Below, one piece after another: positions 60,179 to 64,000 of a stretch of DNA of 64,000 nucleotides. The stretch covers positions 761,168 to 825,167 of the forward strand of contig BLZA01000030.1 in assembly GCA_013423385.1 (NCBI GenBank), given 5' to 3'. Below the pieces are notes generated by a model. That model saw only the letters and a program-made list of their open reading frames with translations, was not told the DNA's origin and made no database searches. Origin of the DNA: Naganishia liquefaciens (taxonomy: Eukaryota; Basidiomycota; Tremellomycetes; Filobasidiales; Filobasidiaceae). Each line of letters begins with the position of its first letter. Positions within the stretch are counted from its first letter, which is position 1. Position numbers and translations under genes: made by a program.

Positions 60179-60719
60179 GAGAATGTGGAAAGCCTCGATG
60201 AGGCTTGCAATTGGGGCCTGGAAGCTTGGAGCTCAGCGATAGATTTGGTTTGATAATTGTATGGTCCTGATAATTCGCGTCGATTCCAAGTTGTACTCAT
60301 TACTCGCGAGACACATGCCATTGAATCTGGCGATTCTGGAGATGCGCAAGTCTGTCATGCTCAAGAGGAATGGAGGGGCCGCAGATCTAATGGCATATGC
60401 AGTTTCATACTCAACAAACGGCGATGCGAGAGGGACGCAACGACTGCATTCCAGCTACCGTTTACAGCTGCATGCAAAAGGCGCGTGACTTCGAGTTCGG
60501 CCAGAGCCGTCAATCGAATAATAAGCGGCCGAGCGGAGGGCGTTTGGTCGATACGTCATTTCCGTTGTGAGTGCGTTTGTTTGGCAGGGTGAAAGGACAT
60601 TGCATGATTCAAACAGGTCCGAGTCTCAAGATCGGCACGCAACATCATACGTGGATCCAGCACCAGACGACCTTGCGGAGACATACCCATCACTGCTAGC
60701 CATTACCAAGCCAATCATC
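60179..60719. other. Intergenic region deacetylase / inhibitor 2
   Basis: These 541 bases between tandem genes hold a 3' UTR and a promoter. The frame of the next gene is open from 60567, but that part has no motif. Nothing else seen. Confidence 0.4.
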
Positions 60720-62016
60720 ATGAGCGATCAGCGACCTTCCCATATCGAGATCCCGTCGAGCGGTATGAATGGAACGACAGTCGAGAATGCAAAAGCCGAT
60801 GTCGAAATGCAAGACGGCGGGGCTTCTCCTGTACGGGACGAACACGAAGTAAACAGGAGAAGAGCACCGAACGGTCCATTCACGCCATTGGGAGATCCTA
60901 GCTTCAAGCGTGAGTCTCCGCATCTTGATCTCGTTGATACGCGCTCATCCTCGCCCTATTAGCTCGAGGGATTCTGAAAAACTCGAGGTCGCAATCGGGA
61001 TCAGAACAGATGCTGACGTTGGATCCTCAAGCTCGTCCTGGAGAGCAGTGAGTGTTGCGTAATAGCATGGCTGACGAGCATTCAACTAACCCTTTCCTTA
61101 CAGCCTGCACTGGGACGAAAACAACATCGCATTGACGGAGATTGAACGTGACTCAGTCATGTGAGTCCAACGGGCGGCATACACTTGTTCTCGCTCATAC
61201 TTCTGCTCTTCTCTAGGAAGATCGACGAACCCAAGACGCCATTCGTGCACTCTGATCCAGGAAAGGACGTACTGGACATTGACGGTGAGCCGGGAGACCG
61301 TGCTTCCTCTCCAAGATCGTGCTGAAGTTCACATGTTCCCGTCATTTCAGATGACTTTTCACTCAGCTCGCCGTCCGCCCGACGAGATTCAGCCGGGCCA
61401 TCTTCAGCCTCAGGTATGGATGGACCGACTACCCCTAACGGAGTCAAGTGAGTTCCGCATGGTGTCTGGCTACCTCCGATCCGAAGTCTGATGCCGATTT
61501 CGTAGCTGGCAAGCGACTTTTGATCCTGCCATCGTGGCAGCCAACACGGCTCGCAACGCCGGCCATCCTCGTCCACCAGGTTTCCCACACGTCGCGGGCA
61601 CTGATTCGCTCACCGCCGACTCCGACCATGCAACAATGGCGCAGGCTCTAGAATCCCCTCCGCATCCGCCTGTACGCCGACGCACATCGTCGACAGGCAC
61701 AAATTCCCGGAGCGCCAGTTTCAGTCTTCCCGGACAGAAGAGTGGACATCAGATGAGCGGCCATGTCAGTCCTGGAGGCGAAGTAGCCGAAGACGACGAA
61801 GACGAGCCTTTGAACCCAGAAGGTAACTTCTCTCAGATTCCGAAGATTCTTCATTGGCATATTGACAAGACCTTGACTCGCTCCGTAGACAATGAAAAGC
61901 ACAAGGAATTCAAGCAGAAACGAAAGGGACATTACTCCAATGAAGCGGAAGCTATGAGATTAGCTCAATCTTTGATGGCACAAGAGACGCCTGAAGATGA
62001 AAACGACGAGCAGTAG
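60720..62016 (+). CDS. GLC8: Protein phosphatase 1 inhibitor 2 homologue (Glc8/IPP-2)
   Basis: Inhibitor 2 / Glc8 binds and regulates the catalytic subunit of protein phosphatase 1. Six exons give about 335 residues. The three PP1-contact regions are all visible: the KGILK-type motif as PRGILKNS (after the first intron), then LHWDENNIALTEIERDSVMK and IDEPKTPFV, which hold the family's W-E-N-I and TPY-like segment (the GSK3 site TP is in EPKTPFV), and the HYNE-type helix as FKQKRKGHYSNEAEAMRLAQ. Between them sits a Ser/Pro-rich insertion (about 61350-61800) that makes the protein clearly longer than human inhibitor 2 (205 residues) or yeast Glc8 (229). The end is acidic (ETPEDENDEQ). The start at 60720 is the first Met before the acidic N-terminal segment; the frame is open further upstream. 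Confidence 0.9.
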
Positions 62017-62603
62017 ATAAGGGAACTCACAGACTATTTCGGGAGGAGCTCGCTCAGGGCTATTCGAACTTCCGCCGCTTTTTCAGACAATATGCATGAC
62101 CGTCGCCACCGTCGCAGTCACAGAGCATAAGAATTTCAGGCCCGCAGTTGTATCATAATCGACATTCACATTAATATCAGCATTCATGAACGGTTTCGCC
62201 AGGAAAATGGGTTTGCAGCGGATATCCCTTGCGAATTATAAGCTGCTCCCGTTTGAAGGGGTGAGAGTGAACCAAGAGATATGCATCAGAACGCCATCAA
62301 TCTACAGTGCGGTCAAGAATTACTGTCCGTAACGATACATTCGTTACATCGTGGCAAATACGATGTCTTTACAGAGGAGGGCCCGCCAGCCAAGGCAGAA
62401 TGCAAGAGGTGACAGTTTGCGGAATTCACGAGCAGAACGAGCCATGACGGTGTGTTGGCGGAAATTCTATGACGCCGGGACCCTTCCACACAAAAATGGT
62501 GTATGCAATTGCTCTTCCCGATGACGCGCTCCAAACGGTCTCATCACGGAGTCCTCCCGGAGCAATGCAACCAGAGCTTGCCCTCCATTTCGGCCGACAT
62601 CTC
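62017..62603. terminator. Convergent 3' region, inhibitor 2 / PAK kinase
   Basis: These 587 bases lie between two convergent stops and should contain both 3' UTRs. An A/T-rich part (62155-62185, ATCATAATCGACATTCACATT) may carry 3'-end signals. No gene recognised. Confidence 0.4.
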
Positions 62604-64000
62604 TCATCGTCGTTGCGCTTTAGCGGCCTTGATGAGTGGCGTCAAGTTGCTCAGTGGTTCCGCACATTTGAAAAAGGGATGCTGATGGGTGTAACGTTCA
62701 GCGCCTTTCATGGTAACAGCATGGCTCGTTCGACTCACTGTTAGCAGCTTGTTTGCATCTGGACGCTTGTGGATGTCGACCTCCAGGCACCGGTGCAGGA
62801 AATCACGGAATACCGGTGAAAGTGATTCCGGATTCTGAATTTTCGGTGTACCATTGGTAACAATGAGGTATAAAGCGCGCAATGGGTTTTCATTGAGATA
62901 TGGTGGCTCCCCTTCCATCATTTCTGGCAGAGAGATTCAGTTGCTGAGCCGTAGACTTGCAGATCCACTACTTACCGATGGACATGATTCCAAGACTCCA
63001 GATATCAACCTTCGGGCCATATTCCTTGCGCATGACTACCTCTGGAGCCATCCAGTAAGGCGTGCCGACCATTGTCGTACGTTTCGCGTGAGCGGGATCG
63101 GATATTTGTGCACAGAATCCGAAATCAGCTGTAACGATGATACCGTTAATTTTGATTTAGGAACAGCCAATAGCATCCAGGACTTACTCAATTTGATATT
63201 GCCATCCATACTGAGTAGCACGTTGTCAGACTTGATATCTCGATGAATGACCCCATGCTGGTGAAGATGACGCAGTCCCTCGGCCGTTTCCCTGGCGACG
63301 GCAGCGATTTGGCCCTCACTCATAACGTTGCAGGTAACGATGTCGGTCAAACTGCCTCCCTCCATGTACTCCATGATGACCCAGAGATCGCCTTTCCAAA
63401 GATATGAGTCGATGAAGTTGACGATGTTCTTGTGCCTTGATGATTTCATGACCAAGATCTCGTTGATAATGAGATCCTGCTTCGGCTGTTTCTCCAGATT
63501 CATCTGCTTGATAGCAACGCAGATATTGGTACCCGATTGATAAGCTGAGTACACTCCCCCAGATGCGCTAAAGCCGAAACGTTAATTCTCCTCAATACAG
63601 AAAATATTCAGGGCAACATACCCTTGACCGATTTTGCTGAGATTACGGTAGGATCTGGATGGATCACCGGCCGTGCAGATAGCCTTAAGTTTTTGGACGA
63701 CTTCCGCATCGTTCTTCGGCTTTTCCCTACGGCGAGGAGTTGCGGTTCCCGTGCCAGGATCTCTTCTCGATGCTGACCGAGACACATTGCCACTCGACTG
63801 TGTGGTGGGCACAGGGGGATAATTCTGGACTGCGGGTGGCGGGGGCGGAGCCCTCGTGGACTGATGTCGAGATGATGACGGCGCATGACGCTGGGAAACT
63901 GAACGGTCTACCTGTTTGGCGTTCGACTGCGACGAAGCTACTCGAGCGGACTTTGAACGATCGAGGCCGACGCCAGGCGTACTTGCGCCAGAAGCCGGCA
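62604..64000 (-). CDS. p21-activated kinase of the Ste20/Cla4 group (5' end outside the window)
   Basis: PAK kinases are activated by Cdc42/Rac and control polarity, mating and stress signalling. The window holds the kinase domain and part of the Pro-rich linker ([17 protein letters not shown]), with [20 protein letters not shown] before the domain. Kinase motifs in order: the Gly loop [13 protein letters not shown] (split by an intron near 63560-63620), [17 protein letters not shown] with the catalytic Lys, [96 protein letters not shown]. The C-terminus is [20 protein letters not shown]. All catalytic residues are present. CRIB and any PH domain would lie beyond 64000, so Ste20 and Cla4 types cannot be told apart. 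Confidence 0.93.

Overview
The window is nuclear DNA from a filamentous or yeast-like fungus, almost certainly a basidiomycete. I lean towards a tremellomycete-type genome, but that finer placement is an impression. Genes are dense, on both strands, and nearly all are cut by many short (about 45-70 nt) GT-AG introns. I rebuilt proteins by joining exons across these introns. Gene order does not suggest operons: neighbours are divergent, convergent or tandem with no shared pathway, and nearly every recognisable gene is a conserved housekeeping gene. I see no transposon ORFs, rRNA, CRISPR array or confident tRNA.

Layout from left to right: a TOK-type potassium channel running off the left edge (-); a Cid1-family nucleotidyltransferase (+); the ER ubiquitin ligase Doa10/MARCH6 (+); Mediator subunit Med4 (-); AP-2 sigma (+); a FAM32A-like small nuclear protein (-); Tim44 (+); an Alr4036-type FMN-binding oxidase (-); the PP2A B55 subunit Cdc55 (-); a doubtful small membrane protein (-); cytochrome oxidase subunit VIIa (+); and a roughly 1,800-residue acidic protein of unknown function (+). 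The middle part carries a roughly 1,050-residue transcription factor with both C2H2 fingers and a Zn2Cys6 cluster (+), an Emp24-type p24 cargo receptor (-), epsilon-COP (+), Tim8 (-), a TRAIP-like RING/coiled-coil protein (+), an O-fucosyltransferase-like type II membrane protein (-), a secreted dipeptidyl-peptidase V (+), a large unrecognised protein (-) and an SPX-RING ubiquitin ligase (-). After a 2.4-kb gene-poor stretch come an F-box-like protein (+), a CCDC25 homologue (+), a class I histone deacetylase of the Hos2/HDAC3 type (+), a protein phosphatase inhibitor 2 homologue (+) and a PAK/Ste20 kinase running off the right edge (-).

Themes that recur, probably by chance: protein quality control and ubiquitin (Doa10, TRAIP-like, SPX-RING, F-box), early secretory traffic (Emp24, Sec28, AP-2 sigma), mitochondrial import and respiration (Tim44, Tim8, Cox9), and phosphatase regulation (Cdc55, inhibitor 2).

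No clearly new multi-gene system is visible. The observations most worth checking are a C-terminal CaaX-like box on the SPX-RING ligase, loss of two inositol-phosphate-contact positions in the histone deacetylase, a GC-AG intron fixed by a conserved motif in the CCDC25 gene, the giant SIM-bearing acidic protein with an unnamed Cys/His block and an aromatic tail, and the two large genes that I could not assign.
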